Notes under the pieces: generated by a model
Told to the model about the DNA's origin: nothing
Seen by the model: the letters and a program-made list of their open reading frames with translations, nothing else
Database searches by the model: none
Shown: positions 34,866 to 46,787 of the stretch, one piece after another
Numbering within the stretch: the first letter of the stretch is position 1
Layout of the letters: every line of letters starts with the position of its first letter
Source of the DNA: Synanceia verrucosa
Lineage: Eukaryota; Chordata; Actinopteri; Perciformes; Synanceiidae
Assembly: GCA_029721515.1 (NCBI GenBank)
Contig: CM056565.1
Coordinates: 8,000,742-8,064,741 of the forward strand
Direction of reading: 5' to 3'
Length of the DNA: 64,000 nucleotides
Program-made: the position numbers and the translations under genes

Positions 34866-35385
34866 GACGCAAAGTGACTTCTGCTGACAAGTGTAATATT
34901 TGCCCCATTCAGGAACTATACTTGTTTTACATTGTTGGCAAATATGTTATTAATATAAATTGCATATTGTAGATTGCAGGTTGGATAAATTAGTGTAGAA
35001 GTTTGTCTGGGACAGTTTGAGTTCTGCATCTACACAGCACTAGATAATTTGTTTTGTCAGAACAACAGATGCAGCTGAAACTCTTTGGTGTGACTCTTTG
35101 TCCTCTGGTGGAGGACATCAGGCTATATATGGTAACACATTTGGTTGTTTATTCCGGATGCACTCTGGCCTTGAACCACAGCAAATGGTAGGTGGACGAG
35201 AACAGCAACTGCACCTGGAGCACAGAGAACAGCAGTGACCCAGTAAGACACTTGACATATTGTGGTCCCCACATATGCCTCTAATTAGGAAACAATGTAT
35301 TGCTGTCCAAACCAGCTCACTAATTTTATAAATTCATTGCATCTTTCATGTGCTCTGCTATGTATGTATGGCAGGCAGGGACCTC

Positions 35386-35640
35386 TCTGTTTGGTGTTAA
35401 CATGTTCACCCGTGTCCGTGTGGATGTTGTGATGTTGTCCTCTTACAGTCCAAAGACATACAGTCATACGTCCACTGGAGACTCTAAATTGCCTGCAGGT
35501 GTGAATGTGCGTCTACATGCCTGTTAGCTATGTGATAGACTGGCAACATGTCCATGCCGCATGCCCAATGCATGCTGGGATGGATTCTAGCCCCTGGTGA
35601 CTCTTAACAGGATAGGCAGTTAAGAAAATGGATGGGTGGC
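35386..35640 (+). mobile_element. Degenerate L2-tail SINE/LINE fragment
   Basis: On the plus strand it runs TTAACATGTTCACCCGTGTC, ACAGTCCAAAGACATACAGT, TCTAAATTGCCTGCAGGTGT, GTGATAGACTGGCAAC, GATTCTAGCCCC and AAAATGGATGG. This is the standard order of the same L2-like tail seen in the 8557 SINE, but much more diverged and without a clear head, so it is an older insertion. Confidence 0.7.
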
Positions 35641-36261
35641 TGTACCATGTCAAACTCTCTGTAATTTATATAAAACAACACTGATCAGGCTTTATGTTGT
35701 CAACCAAACTCAACACATACCAGAACATGATGTTAATGGTGCATTGATTGTTTAATACAGTCATCATTTCCAGGCTTCATCAATGATTTTTGAGCAGCGA
35801 CCTCCCCCAGACACTATTTCTTCAATGCCGTCAGGAACAGAACCAGGGGACCTTGTGTGTGGTGAATGGCACACATGCGTACCGATAACACTTGGCTCGT
35901 TATGCCATAATGTTTAGGATTCACAGCATGAAAAGAAAAGTGAACATGAGTGCATATTCTGCACATTGTGGGTATGCTGATTTAATTGTAATTGCTGTGT
36001 CTCATCTTGAGTACTTCAGTACTTCCTCACACTGTGTTCATACTTAAAAGTATGGTAAAATTAAGTACACACGGATGGTGTTCTTATAACGGTCAAAGGT
36101 TTCCTTTCACAATACAAATGTAATTTAGGAACCACTATATTGTTCTTGGATATAAATCATCAGTATTTGTCATCAGTTAATGTAGCCTATGCATGAGTCT
36201 AAATGTATGTTGAATTCCATTTCTTTCAATCCCATTATTTTAGAAATTTATTGAACAAACC

Positions 36262-36545
36262 TGCATGCTGATATTTAGTAGGTTCATCCTCTTTGTGTAG
36301 CATGTTAGCATGCTAACATTTGCTAATTAGCACTAAACGGAAATATAGCAGAGGCTGATGGGAGTGACATTTTGCAGGTATTTCATCACAAACTAAAGTA
36401 ACCTTACTTCATGAATGTCTCAAAATTGCATGTTCTAATTCATCAAATAGATGTTTGAACATTTCACAGGATAAGTGTGAAATTTAACCTGCTGGTGGTG
36501 CTAGAGGACATGTTAGGGGATCAAGTCATCTGGACCACATCTTTA
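36262..36545 (+). repeat. Dispersed teleost repeat fragment (GTTAGCATGCTAAC type)
   Basis: It contains ATGTTAGCATGCTAACAT, an 18-bp palindrome, then TTTGCTAATTAGCACTAAAC, GCTGATGGGAGTGACATT, TTTGCAGGTATTTC and CTGGTGGTGCTAGAGGACAT. I recall these as successive landmarks of a repeat very common in percomorph genomes. There is no coding frame and no clear ends. Confidence 0.6.
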
Positions 36546-39500
36546 TGGTCTCATCTGCATCGTGTCTGAAATAGTTTGGTCAGGAAAGTACAGTGCTGGG
36601 GCTTCCTGGTGTCCTCAGAGTTAAGATAAATGACCACTGTCCCCAATCTGTACTTTTCTCTCTGTGACACATCTCGCAGAATTTGTTGTCCTATTTCATT
36701 AAAGTTGGGCAAGGAGTGGACACAAACAACTATTGGTTCAACTGAGCAACCTTTAGTGGAAAGAAAGATGGGTTGATCATGTTTGGAGGGACTTCCAAAT
36801 AATACTGTTGCAAAGGCCAGCTAGTTAGGCTTTTAAAAAAAATAGTTTAATTTGAGGTTCAAACACAAAAAGTTCCTATGGTAACCGTTACCATAACACG
36901 AGGTTACCAAGCCACATAGCAGCTGTAGCCCTAACCTCAAACATGCAAGATAATAGCTTCAGCCAACCTCACTCTTGTTTTTCTCTAGTTCCACTTTTTT
37001 CTGCTCCATATCAGTTCTTTTTTGAGACATGGCTGTTTTACTATAAATAATGCATGGGGGCAAGAAAAGGCATGCGGCAGTGCAGTTAAGAGAGGAGAGA
37101 ATCCTTCTCTAAATTTCCAGTCTATACAGTTGTATAGTATGTACCAGTGTACTTTACACAAAATGCTAAAAAAAATGGACACAACATTCAGTCAGTTTGG
37201 TTGTGTTTAAGTTGTTTTCGATTTTTTTCACAACTTTAATACTTAAAAAATTAACCAATATTGATTTTTTTTGTATGTATGCTCTTATAAATCACGTGAA
37301 TATAATGTATGTCAACACTCAATACAGATTTAAAGACAACAGGGCCGTTATCAAAAAATCTCCACAGACAAATAGGTCGGTAACTACAATTACTCTTTGG
37401 AGATCCCTGTTAATGCTCAATCACATATTAACAAGACTGATTAGAAGTCAGAGGTCAAATATTGATTCCAAGGAAACTAAAAGCCTAATAGATAACTAGG
37501 GACAAAATCAATACCACTGATGGGTGACCGTGTCGTAAAAAGTTGTGGTGGAGCAGCTTGCTTGGAAAATGACTTTAATAGAGACACGTGCTGCATCTGT
37601 TTTAATGTAATATTCAAGCAGTTACTACAGGAGAAAGTTAGGGCACACTTCTATTTGCTGTACGTCATGAGATTTGCTAACTAAAGAACAGAAAGTGGCT
37701 GAGGATCTATCGTCCCTAAACTTTTGCTACTGTCTGTGTCAAAGCTCTTTTGTTGTGGTGGTGGTGTATTTCATCATGCTTAGCCTCATCTCGTAGCTGT
37801 GACCTGTGTAATGATCCCCTCCTGGCGTGTCCTCCCTCAGATACGAGGCAGATTTAATGCACGGGTTTGTCTCACCTAATTGATTTCTTTTAATTTACTC
37901 TCAGTCGCCTCCACCAGCCACTTTGACAGTTGATTACGCTGCTAAGTGAGTTCACCTTGAGGGGAACAAAAGTATATAAATAATATGTCCAACATGAAAG
38001 GAGTTAAGTCAAGATCAAATTATACTCTTTACTGCTCATTACAAAGTACTGTAAGTCACCTTTGGAGAACAACAGGGAAACAAGGATATACACAAATACC
38101 GCTGCTTCATTTCAACACTTCTTATGTTTAGGGTGGATTAAAGATCGGCGGCGTTGCTGTTGCTGGATTTTCTCCTCTCTCAGCGTCTGAGTGCATATCT
38201 CTGTGAAGAAGGTGGACACAAAGTCAGTGAAGTAGCTCAGCGAAATGCGCCTCCCATTTCTGTGTTCTATTGTCAGCACTCCATATAAAAACATAAAATA
38301 TTGAAAGGGTGCATTAACAGGGGTCAGGAATTGATGGCTGTTCCTCGGTAGGGGGAAAAACTGAAGGTAAAAGCATTGGATCTCTTGGCTTCGTGGCTCA
38401 GAATGCTCAGTGCTTTCTGCCACGTATGTGAACTGATTCTAGCCAATGCATTAAGGTTGACCTCTGGTCTTTGTGGAATATTTGGAGCATTTAGAAATTG
38501 TAAAAAAAGGTCAATAATCTCATGTTCAAAACCATTACTGTAGATGTAGTAGGGATGAAAATGAAGGCTAACCTCCTCCAACATCATCAATTATTCAGAC
38601 AATAAACAGTTAAATCTGCCTGTGTTTTCTCCCACCAAACAAGAATCACAAATCATTTAAGCATCATCTTTGACATGATAAAAATGTCAAGCATGCCTCT
38701 TCATCTATTTTCCTCACCGGTGTTGCCATGGCGTTCTTGTTTGGGGGGGTTGAAAAGTGAGTGAAGAGATGAAGATGAGTGGAAACATAATGTGTCTAAT
38801 AAAATATTAAGACACATCTCTTTTGCAGTGTGACCATGGCTGAACCACCAAATCCAAATGCCTCCCATGGGGCATCATTTAGAACATCCGAGGGTACACG
38901 TAGCGAAAAGGGTGGTGGTGCAGTTAAAGGTGACATTAGGGAAAATGCAAACCCTGCACATTTGCATGATGAATGTAACTGAGGAGGTGCACATGCCACC
39001 TGTGTCAAAGTCAATTTTCACAATTAATTGATACCACGTGACGGTGTTTGAGCATGTCATCGCCCTCCAACATTTGCATTATACCCCATGAATATCAATC
39101 AGCACACAGGTTGTCATGTTAAGACGCTGAAATCTCTCTCACCCGTGAGAATCACCATAAAACATTAGTACGGTGTGCCACGTGGAATCACAGCAGCCTG
39201 CTTCTCAATTTGTTTTGGCATTTTCCCTCACCAAAGGACAGATTTCAGATGATCGAAAATGCTATTAGACAGTGTGGATATGGGAACATAGTGTGTCTCA
39301 GGCAAGCATAATGTTCCGTTATGCCAGTACGGGGTCAACTATGCGCTCCCTCTTTTTCTTTATTTATGAAAGTTATAGCTTCCAACACTGACAGGCTGTC
39401 AATTAAACTGTTTGCTGATGTAAACTTTCTCCCTTCCCTCTGCCCTTCGCTTCACGCTCTGATCTTGCGTAGACACATTCGTGACAGGTCACCTTCTCTC

Positions 39501-39923
39501 AATAACAGAGAGATGACAAAACTATCAGGAGATGTGGCCTCTGACTGCCCCACTTTTTATATATATAGGTTCATTTGCACAGTGGTGTCTATCTTTGTGA
39601 AGGCAGTGTTTCATGCGTGCATTTGATGGCAATGTGAGATGATAGTTCGCTGTCACTACATTTGGCTTTCAGTGCCAGGAAGGAAAGAAAAAAAGCAATG
39701 CAAAGGAGACCTTTTCTTCTTCAGTCAGATGATGTTTTCACATGACTGTTTGGGGTCTTATTCTTGCATATTATTTGCTTTTGTAACCATCTCTGCTCTT
39801 ATATGCGGTGTATAATTTTCTTTTTCCCTAAGGCGGTTGAGGGCAGGAGAGGAGGGCTCAGGCCAGTGTGTGCCGCTCTTGGCTTTGTTGCCATCAGCTT
39901 TTCTAGAGCTCTCTGCACCTCTC

Positions 39924-39924
<1 letters not shown>

Positions 39925-39957
<33 letters not shown>
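39925..39957. repeat. (AC)n microsatellite
   Basis: A 33-bp uninterrupted AC run. Confidence 0.97.
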
Positions 39958-39958
<1 letters not shown>

Positions 39959-41468
39959 CTAACAGCCTGGCCTGACATCTGCTGGCCAACGTCTGAACTG
40001 CAGCTGCTTTCTTATAACAGAAACAGTAGATACAACATCTCAAACAAATCATACTGCTAATTATGTCCTTCAGTGATGTTGTTGTAGTGTAAAATGTATC
40101 TTCAGACAGGTTTGGAAAAGAAAACAACACACTTTCTTTGTGAGCCAGAGCATTGATTCACACCTCCTCACAGTCTGCTGACAGGGAGACACTGGTCCTC
40201 GTGGGTGGATGAATCATGTGTGGCGGTATTTCACTGAATCCTGCTGGGGCTTTGCGTGGGATTCAGTTTCAGGTCTTTTCACTATGTGGGACAGCTCTCC
40301 AAGTCTGAGCATCATGGGCCTCGTGTTCACTTTCAAAGTACTGAATGCGGTATTAATGAGAACTTTAATGTTTCCATCACATCCCTTGAGTCTTCCAAAA
40401 CCTGCTAGCTTGGCAGCTGTGAGTTAAGACCATTAATAACTGTGTTCATTGTTTGTGTTTATTCTGATCATTTTTGGGGAGTAGCTTTGGAGCGATGCCT
40501 GAAGGGACGGACTGTTAGTGTTGCTCACTATTTATTGTGAGAATGATATGACATTGCCTATATTTGCTAGTTTCTCAGCATTACCAACCCTAGCTTTAAT
40601 GTGATTGGAATAGGTTTACAGTGTGCTCAGAGGCAGATAATGGCAACAAGCTAATGAACAATTAGATTATGTCTCATCATTAAATTCTAAGCAACCGTTT
40701 TAGCCTTGGTTATTGAATCATAATAGTTGATTTGGTGATCATCTGTCTTTTCTGTCTTTTCCTCTCTTGCCACCAGGAAGTCATTGTTTCAATTTGGTCC
40801 ACTTTGGTTTAAGACAAATTACCAGCAAAGTGTTATTCTGGGATAATAATTATTTATTTTGGTCAGATTATGTAAAGTGATGTGCAAGCAAATTATTCAC
40901 CACAAATATGAAAACTAGCATATAAATAAGAAACCATGTACATTTTTGTACACTGACATACAGGATTGAAATATGCTCTGTATGACAGGCTGTTTCATTT
41001 TTTAAATCTTTTTTTGTAATATTGATGCCTTAGTGGCCTAGCTGCATTAATCATTATTTTACTCATGCTTTTTGGTTTTCCCTCTTGATCACTCTTTCCC
41101 TGTTATCACACATTTACTCATGCTGGCGACTTGGTTCTTCATAAATGGCTCTCAGTGTTGGACGCTGATCAGTTGCTCATGAGTCATGCTGTTGATTTCA
41201 TTCATTTAAACACTGCCCTCCTCTCTGCTGTAGCACCGTACAGTTCATGTCCAAACACACATTGTTTTCTTCAGACAACCTCCTGAAACTCCCGGATCGT
41301 CCCACTTCCTGTCCTATCACGTCAGCGTCCTCTGGATAATGAGCTCCACATGCCTCCATCCACTTCTCATCCACCCTCACCTCTCCAGTCACCCCTGATC
41401 AACATTTTTCACGTTGTTAATTGCTCATGTCAGCCTCTGGTAATTATGGAGAATTAATCATGTGTGAT

Positions 41469-41496
<28 letters not shown>
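41469..41496. repeat. (TC)14 microsatellite
   Basis: A 28-bp uninterrupted TC run, about 700 bp upstream of the vsig1 start codon. Confidence 0.97.
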
Positions 41497-41501
<5 letters not shown>

Positions 41502-41814
41502 GAGCAAAAACTACAAAGGTGAAACTGCCTTTATTAAGTAAGGCAGTGTCAGGGAGTGAACTCCCCAACGATAAGCAGCATGTTGCAGTGCTTTGGCTTA
41601 CACTTCCTTGACTTGATGTGAGCGATAAAGGCCAGGTGGAGATTAAATTACATTAATTCCTTCGCCAGAAGCCCTGACCCGGAGTGACTTACAAGACAAG
41701 GAGGATGGAGTGATGAGCTGCAGCAAAACTACTGCCAAAGTGCTGAAAAATGAATTAACCATCAGTGTCACAACACACAGTGGTCCTAATCTGCCATAGG
41801 AAGTCAACAACCTT

Positions 41815-41815
<1 letters not shown>

Positions 41816-41853
<38 letters not shown>
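41816..41853. repeat. (AC)19 microsatellite
   Basis: A 38-bp uninterrupted AC run, about 330 bp upstream of the vsig1 start codon. Confidence 0.97.
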
Positions 41854-41855
<2 letters not shown>

Positions 41856-42180
41856 ACCTTAAAATGCTCACTTAAATTACTTTACTTTTTTTATACTGTA
41901 GAAGTGAGTTTTCTTCAAGTTTTCATCTCAAATTGTCAACGGCTAAATCAGCACACACCTAGTCTTGCAAACATGGATATGCAAACACTGTGTTATCAAC
42001 ACGCTCAGTATCGGCCAGTCCATTACCAAGCATACTGTAACCTTGCCTATGATAGGCCCACTAATGTTTTTTTTTTAATCCTCTCTTCCGGTGCTGCGTA
42101 CAAGAGTCAGCAGTAGAGACAGACAGAAAGTCCATATCTTAAGAAGACCTGCACTAAAGTGGACCAAACTCTGTGTGAAG

Positions 42181-42223
42181 ATGTGCTCCATCCTGCACTT
42201 GTTGGTGCTTTTTAGCACAATCG
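42181..42223 (+). CDS. vsig1: vsig1 exon 1, signal peptide
   Basis: It encodes MCSILHLLVLFSTI and the first base of a Gly codon (phase 1), with donor GTAACT. The hydrophobic LHLLVLF core is a signal peptide. The ATG is preceded by GTGAAG, so A at -3 supports the start. Confidence 0.85.
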
Positions 42224-45200
42224 GTAACTTTGTCCTCTTGAAATACTGTGTGTTTCTATGTTTGGTTTACATTACATCTTAAATTACATGGTTTGATTTT
42301 GGATTAATCTTGTTGTCATGCAGGATGTGTTGAACTGATCTCAGTCAAGACTCCACAGAAACATGTCAATGTAATGATGGGTGGAAGCGCCCTCCTCCAG
42401 TGTGTGTTTGTGACCTCTGAGCAGACTACCGGCCTCACCATCCAGTGGGACTTTGTTTCATCGTCCTCCATGACACCACAGCAAGTACGTAGATTCACTC
42501 TGCTACTCTGACCACAGCTTTGCACCCAGTGTGCTTTACTATTACCCACCTCTCTATACTGTAACATCAGGACTTCCATCACTGAGCACAAAATCAACCC
42601 TTTCCCCCCTCTCTCTACGTTGAGTTTCAGTCCATTCGCTCAGTATTTGTTTAATGACCAGTTTGTAAATGCCGGACAGAAATTACAGCTCTTCATGTGG
42701 CATGATGTTGTTTTAACTTGGTTACAGAAATGCAAGCTAATGAAAGAACTCGACATTTTGAGAAAAAAAAAATCAGTTTCAGTCGTTTGTGTTTTAAACT
42801 GACACCGTTCTTGACTAACCGTCACCAGCCACGCCTCACTGAGACAACAAACCTGAAATCAGATAAAAAATAAAAAAAACACACACACACATTTTGAGTG
42901 TGATTATTATTATGAATTTTAAATTAATTTAACACAAGAAGTAATGTCTAACTAGCTGCTACCTGTGGGCCTACTTAAGTTGTTTTTCAGATAAAATGGA
43001 AACCATCCACTGGATGTAATTACCTCTTCATCAAGCTGACTGATGGCAGTGAGGCTTTACTACGAAATAACACAACAGTCTACGGAAATATTTGTGTCTT
43101 TGTGGGCCCTTTTTGACGGCAGACATTTTGACATTGTAAACACATTTACCCTACCCATGTCAAAGCTGTGAAAAGGACATATTGTGTCTAACTTGCTGCC
43201 ATCTGCTTTTAGGTGTATTACTATCAGTCAGGAAAGGATGTCATTTCAAAACCTTACGAGGACAGGATGCAGCCCCCCTCTTCTCCTGCCACAACCAGAA
43301 ACGCCTCAATATTGATAAGCAACATGCAAACGTCAGATGCAGGAATCTACACCTGTCAGGTTCACAACTTTCCTGATGTGGACGGACAGTCTGAAGCCAG
43401 CATCATTGTGAATGTTCTCGGTAAGTTTTGTTAACTCCAGTGAATGTGAGCTTATTCACCCATTGTGACTTCAAGTTGAAGGGAAAGTAGGCAAAAGTGT
43501 ATAATAGCAGTAGTGGTCTGTAGATGTCTGTCCAGTCCTGAGGATAGGTATAATCAGGAAGAATAATCAAAAACTCTGTGAACGTGTACAACAGGAGGGG
43601 ATTTCAAACAACTGGGCCACACCTGTTAGCAGTATCGACTGTGTATTTGTATTACCAGAGGAAGCAGAAGTGGCTGAAAGTTTCTGTGTCTGCATGTTCT
43701 GCTTTCATACCAGCGTTCACACCTGGTCTGGTCCAGGTGCATGAGCTGCTGCTGCTCTTGAGACAGAGAAATGAAAAGACAAAGAAACAAAACAATCTGA
43801 CCCTCATGTTGGCATTTCGGCCATTACTCTGGGTGTGGCTTCCTGAAAAGCGAGAGTAAAGTCTAAGGTTTCTGAGAGCAATAGATACTGAATCTATGAA
43901 CAGTGCTGTACTGTAGCATTAACACGCCTATTAAAACATGTTGGTCGTGAACAGTGTGATTAGGGAGTCACATTCACTTTGAATCCCCTCATTCACCGAG
44001 TTACCAGGGACAACCTCGGGATCCTCAGTAGTTTCCATGGTTACTGCAGCAGTCTCCTCATTGTCAGCGTTGAAAATTAGAGTAGGACTGTGACTCCATC
44101 CTCGTACTGCATACAGAATACTTATCAGCACCTGCTGCATGCTAAACACACGTCTACACATTTCATAACCTTCATGGAAATAGTTTGACCACACTGACTG
44201 TGATGCATACTTAAGTGGTGAGTATATGAATACATATGGCTGCTGATTATCATGGGATCAGAGACGTTCACCATCATTTACTCTTACATATAATTATGGT
44301 GATTACATATTAGTGTGTAAGCTTTACTCTTGTGAAAACACAGTAGATATTAAGAATAAAGTTATGTCCTTTGTAAAGATATTTTAGCCATTCAACATAT
44401 TGAAAGCATGTTGATTAGAAGGCAGTACGGTACAGTAAGGTCACTCCCAACACACTTCCTGCCTCGTGATGATGACTCATAATGGACACACACGTGGCGC
44501 AAAGTTTGATGAACAATTAGCAAAAGATTTCTATGTTGATGAGACATATTTTGAAGCATGGTGCAGCTCCTATCTTTTGTTATAGATATGGATTCAACAA
44601 GGCGTGGTACAAAGTGTTGCTGGGTTGTGTTTTCAACAAGCATGTAGATTTAGTCTTTGTACAATTAAATCACTTCACAAATTATTATAATTATTGTATT
44701 ACCTTTGTGAATAAACAGCATTTATTTGACAGATATAGCTACTTTATTTCATTTTAAAAACTGCTGGAGTGGTAAAACTGTGAATGTACCATAACAAAAG
44801 CCAAAGGAGAAAGAAAAAAAAAGCTTTACTAACTACAACTTCATCCTGTGTGTGCTCTGCCAGAGAAACCCTCTGTTCCTTACTGTGCTGTCCACGGTGA
44901 TGTGGAATCGGGTCACCAGGTCACTCTGACCTGCCACAGCGAGCATGGGAGCCCAAACCCGACATATACCTGGATCAGACTGGATCAGACCAAGACAAGG
45001 AGGCCTGTACTGGGAAGAGGTCAGTGCTGCCTGTTATTAGGCCTACAATATACTTTGAAGATGTGCACATTCAGACTGTTTTTATAAACATGTGTGCACT
45101 TGTTTCCTTAGTGACCCAAACTGGAATACTTGAAATTAGAAACATATCCCAGTTTCAGTTTGGGGAATACCAGTGCAACGCTACGAACGCAGTGGGATTT

Positions 45201-45634
45201 TCTACTTGTATTATAGAGCTGAGTCCAGGTATGTTCATTTATTTTATTACAATATGCAGAATATGTATAAAAACTGGAAAAGGCTTCATTCCCTTGTGTT
45301 TGCACAGACGTGGGAGATGGAGTGATTGCCGGTGCAGTGATCGGTGCGCTGCTCGGGTGTCTGCTGATCGTGCTTTTCGTGTGGTTCATCGCTCACACTG
45401 TGAAGAAACACAAATACAAAGCGATCAAACTGTCAGAGGCCAACGAGATGAAGTGAGACCTCAGCTCTTTGATGCTTTCATCATGTCACTCCTACTTCAA
45501 GCTGTGTGTCGATCAACTCTCTCTCTCTGCCCACTAGGAGGAGCACTCTTCAGGCCCAGGAGGCCTCAGGCAGTGTTGCCGAGGCAACCGCAGCTGGCAA
45601 CGTCCATGCTGAGGGAGATGAGCCACAGGCCTAA
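42181..45634 (+). CDS. vsig1: V-set and immunoglobulin domain-containing protein 1 (VSIG1-like), complete
   Basis: A single-pass cell-surface adhesion protein of the CTX/JAM-A33 family; mammalian VSIG1 marks stomach epithelium. Exons: 42181-42223, 42324-42484, 43213-43420, 44864-45019, 45112-45228, 45308-45452 and 45538-45634. All introns are GT-AG and in phase, giving 308 residues. Seen: a hydrophobic signal peptide (1-15); a V-set domain with Cys41, Trp in IQWDF, and DAGIYTC (Cys116); a C2-set domain with Cys161 and Cys211; a further Cys145/Cys222 pair typical of the CTX family; an N98-A-S glycosylation site; a transmembrane helix about 234-258; and a ~50-residue tail. TGILEIRNISQFQFGEYQCN matches my memory of VSIG1 better than JAMs, CXADR or GPA33. 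The tail is much shorter than the long acidic tail of mammalian VSIG1. The start ATG has A at -3. The family is certain; the orthologue is likely. Confidence 0.85.
42324..42484 (+). CDS. vsig1: vsig1 exon 2, first half of V-set domain
   Basis: Acceptor TCATGCAG, donor GTACGT, 161 bp, ends in phase 0. It encodes the V-domain strands with GGSALLQC (first canonical cysteine) and TIQWDF (canonical tryptophan). Confidence 0.9.
42485..43212 (+). other. vsig1: vsig1 intron 2
   Basis: A GT-AG intron of 728 bp with a short AC run near 42880. Nothing else is seen. Confidence 0.8.
43213..43420 (+). CDS. vsig1: vsig1 exon 3, second half of V-set domain
   Basis: Acceptor TGCTTTTAG, donor GTAAGT, 208 bp. 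It encodes VYYYQSGKDVISKPYEDRM, the sequon NAS, and MQTSDAGIYTCQVHNFPD with the canonical DxGxYxC. It ends in phase 1. V domains split over two exons are typical of the CTX family. Confidence 0.92.
43421..44863 (+). other. vsig1: vsig1 intron 3
   Basis: A GT-AG intron of 1443 bp separating the two immunoglobulin domains. It is AT-rich, with no recognisable exon or repeat. Confidence 0.8.
44864..45019 (+). CDS. vsig1: vsig1 exon 4, first half of C2-set domain
   Basis: Acceptor CTCTGCCAG, donor GTCAGT, 156 bp. It encodes EKPSVPYCAVHGDVESGHQV followed by TLTCHSEHGSPNPTYTW. An exact 10-bp tandem duplication (TGGATCAGAC twice, 44971-44990) lies within the coding sequence and is read in two frames as WIR-LDQ. 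Confidence 0.9.
45112..45228 (+). CDS. vsig1: vsig1 exon 5, second half of C2-set domain
   Basis: Acceptor TTTCCTTAG, donor GTATGT, 117 bp, phase 1 to phase 1. It encodes VTQTGILEIRNISQFQFGEY followed by QCNATNAVGFSTCIIELSP. It holds the second C2 cysteine and the extra cysteine that pairs with YCAV of exon 4 in CTX-family proteins. Confidence 0.92.
45308..45452 (+). CDS. vsig1: vsig1 exon 6, transmembrane segment
   Basis: Acceptor TTTGCACAG, donor GTGAGA, 145 bp. It encodes DVGDGVIAGAVIGALLGCLL then IVLFVWFIAHTVKKHKYK: a transmembrane helix with small-residue (GxxxG-like) spacing followed by a basic stop-transfer stretch. It ends in phase 2. Confidence 0.92.
45538..45634 (+). CDS. vsig1: vsig1 exon 7, short cytoplasmic tail and stop
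   Basis: Acceptor CCCACTAG. A split Lys codon is completed, then RSTLQAQEASGSVAEATAAG and NVHAEGDEPQA, with TAA at 45632-45634. The tail is Ala/Glu-rich but short. Phase and acceptor both fit. It is the least conserved exon, so the boundary is slightly less certain than the others. Confidence 0.8.
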
Positions 45635-46768
45635 AAAAAAAGCCTGCTGATAACAACTGGAGCGACGTCACAGGCCTGAACAACAAGATGTTCAGTTCAC
45701 ACACGTCACTCTCACCTTTAATCAACATGACGGAGCTCATGTCCTTCTCCTCATGCAGCTTACATTTTCTGATCCTGAGCTTGTTGTGCTCGCCATCGTA
45801 TAGCAACCTTGAACAGCTTTGTCATGTCTCGTTTTCTACTTACATTTTGCTTGACAGTGTTTGTGGCATTAGTTTTACCATTTCATGTTAGTAGTATCAT
45901 ACCATTCAAACCATGATGAGCTATAAAATACTAGAAGAAAGGCTTTAATTTGTTGTATTAAATGAAAAAAGGAAACTTGAGGGTAGAATCTGCATCATAC
46001 AAACGATCAGCATGATTACCTTTTTTTCAATAATAATGCATTATTGTGTCAACAAATGACAGTCCTACATTAAAATGTAGTCTGTTAAATAATCACATAT
46101 CATGAAGATGCAGTGGTTAACATTTCAGAGGATCCATTGGCAGAATAGAATAAAATATTAATAAGCAAACACTGGCTTCAGATAGAGAAATCTTCACCTT
46201 CACCACTAGATGCCAGCAGATGCGACACACTACACCTTTGAGCATCCTTATAATGGATATTACAAACTAAGATAAGGGTTAACTTCTCAACTAGACAGAG
46301 ATCCTCCTTTTATATGAATATTGAATTTTCCAGTTACTTTTTATTTTTATTATTGTTTGGGTTAGTTAGTTTTCAGAGTCTCCTTGCTTGTTTTAATTTA
46401 GTGTATGTTTTTCCATAAAGTTTTAGTTTTACAGTATAATGTCTCAGATGTGTGTTTCTACATAGACATACAAAATGAGGAAATACGTAACCTTTTTTCA
46501 ATTGTAATGTATTACAGCTTAAATAAACTGAAATTAATTTCCGTACATTTTTTTATTTTTATTAATTTTTTTTACCAGACTTGCTTAGTTTTTCTTACAG
46601 TATGTAGTTTTCATTAGTTTACTATATTGTTTAATATAACAACCCTTCTATGTTGACAGCTTGAACCACTTAATTCCAGAGGAGACAGTAAAGGCCAGAA
46701 ATCACTGAGTTGCTGGTTTGATAAACTGCAGACGACTTATAGAAATGTTACAGTTAGTGTTAACATTA

Positions 46769-46774
46769 TTTATT
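46769..46774 (-). terminator. tmlhe: Possible tmlhe polyadenylation signal
   Basis: AATAAA on the minus strand, about 560 bp beyond the tmlhe stop codon. Other AT-rich hexamers lie nearby, so this is only a candidate. Confidence 0.3.
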
Positions 46775-46781
46775 TCCCATT

Positions 46782-46787
46782 AATAAA
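46782..46787 (+). terminator. vsig1: Possible vsig1 polyadenylation signal
   Basis: AATAAA on the plus strand about 1.15 kb beyond the vsig1 stop. Earlier AATAAA words (for example in GAATAAAATATT near 46150) are equally plausible. Confidence 0.25.

Larger units (their letters stand above)
34866..42180. other. Intergenic region between gabrb4 and vsig1
   Basis: No recognisable gene. It holds a degenerate L2-tail/SINE fragment (35386-35640), a dispersed fish repeat (36262-36545), CA repeats (39925-39957, 41816-41853), a CT repeat (41469-41496) and two overlapping minus-strand reading frames at 38112-38590 that I cannot assign. Confidence 0.6.

Noticed and set aside
39758..40130. Frames containing CVCVCV / HTHTHT
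   Set aside because: They are translations of the AC microsatellite.
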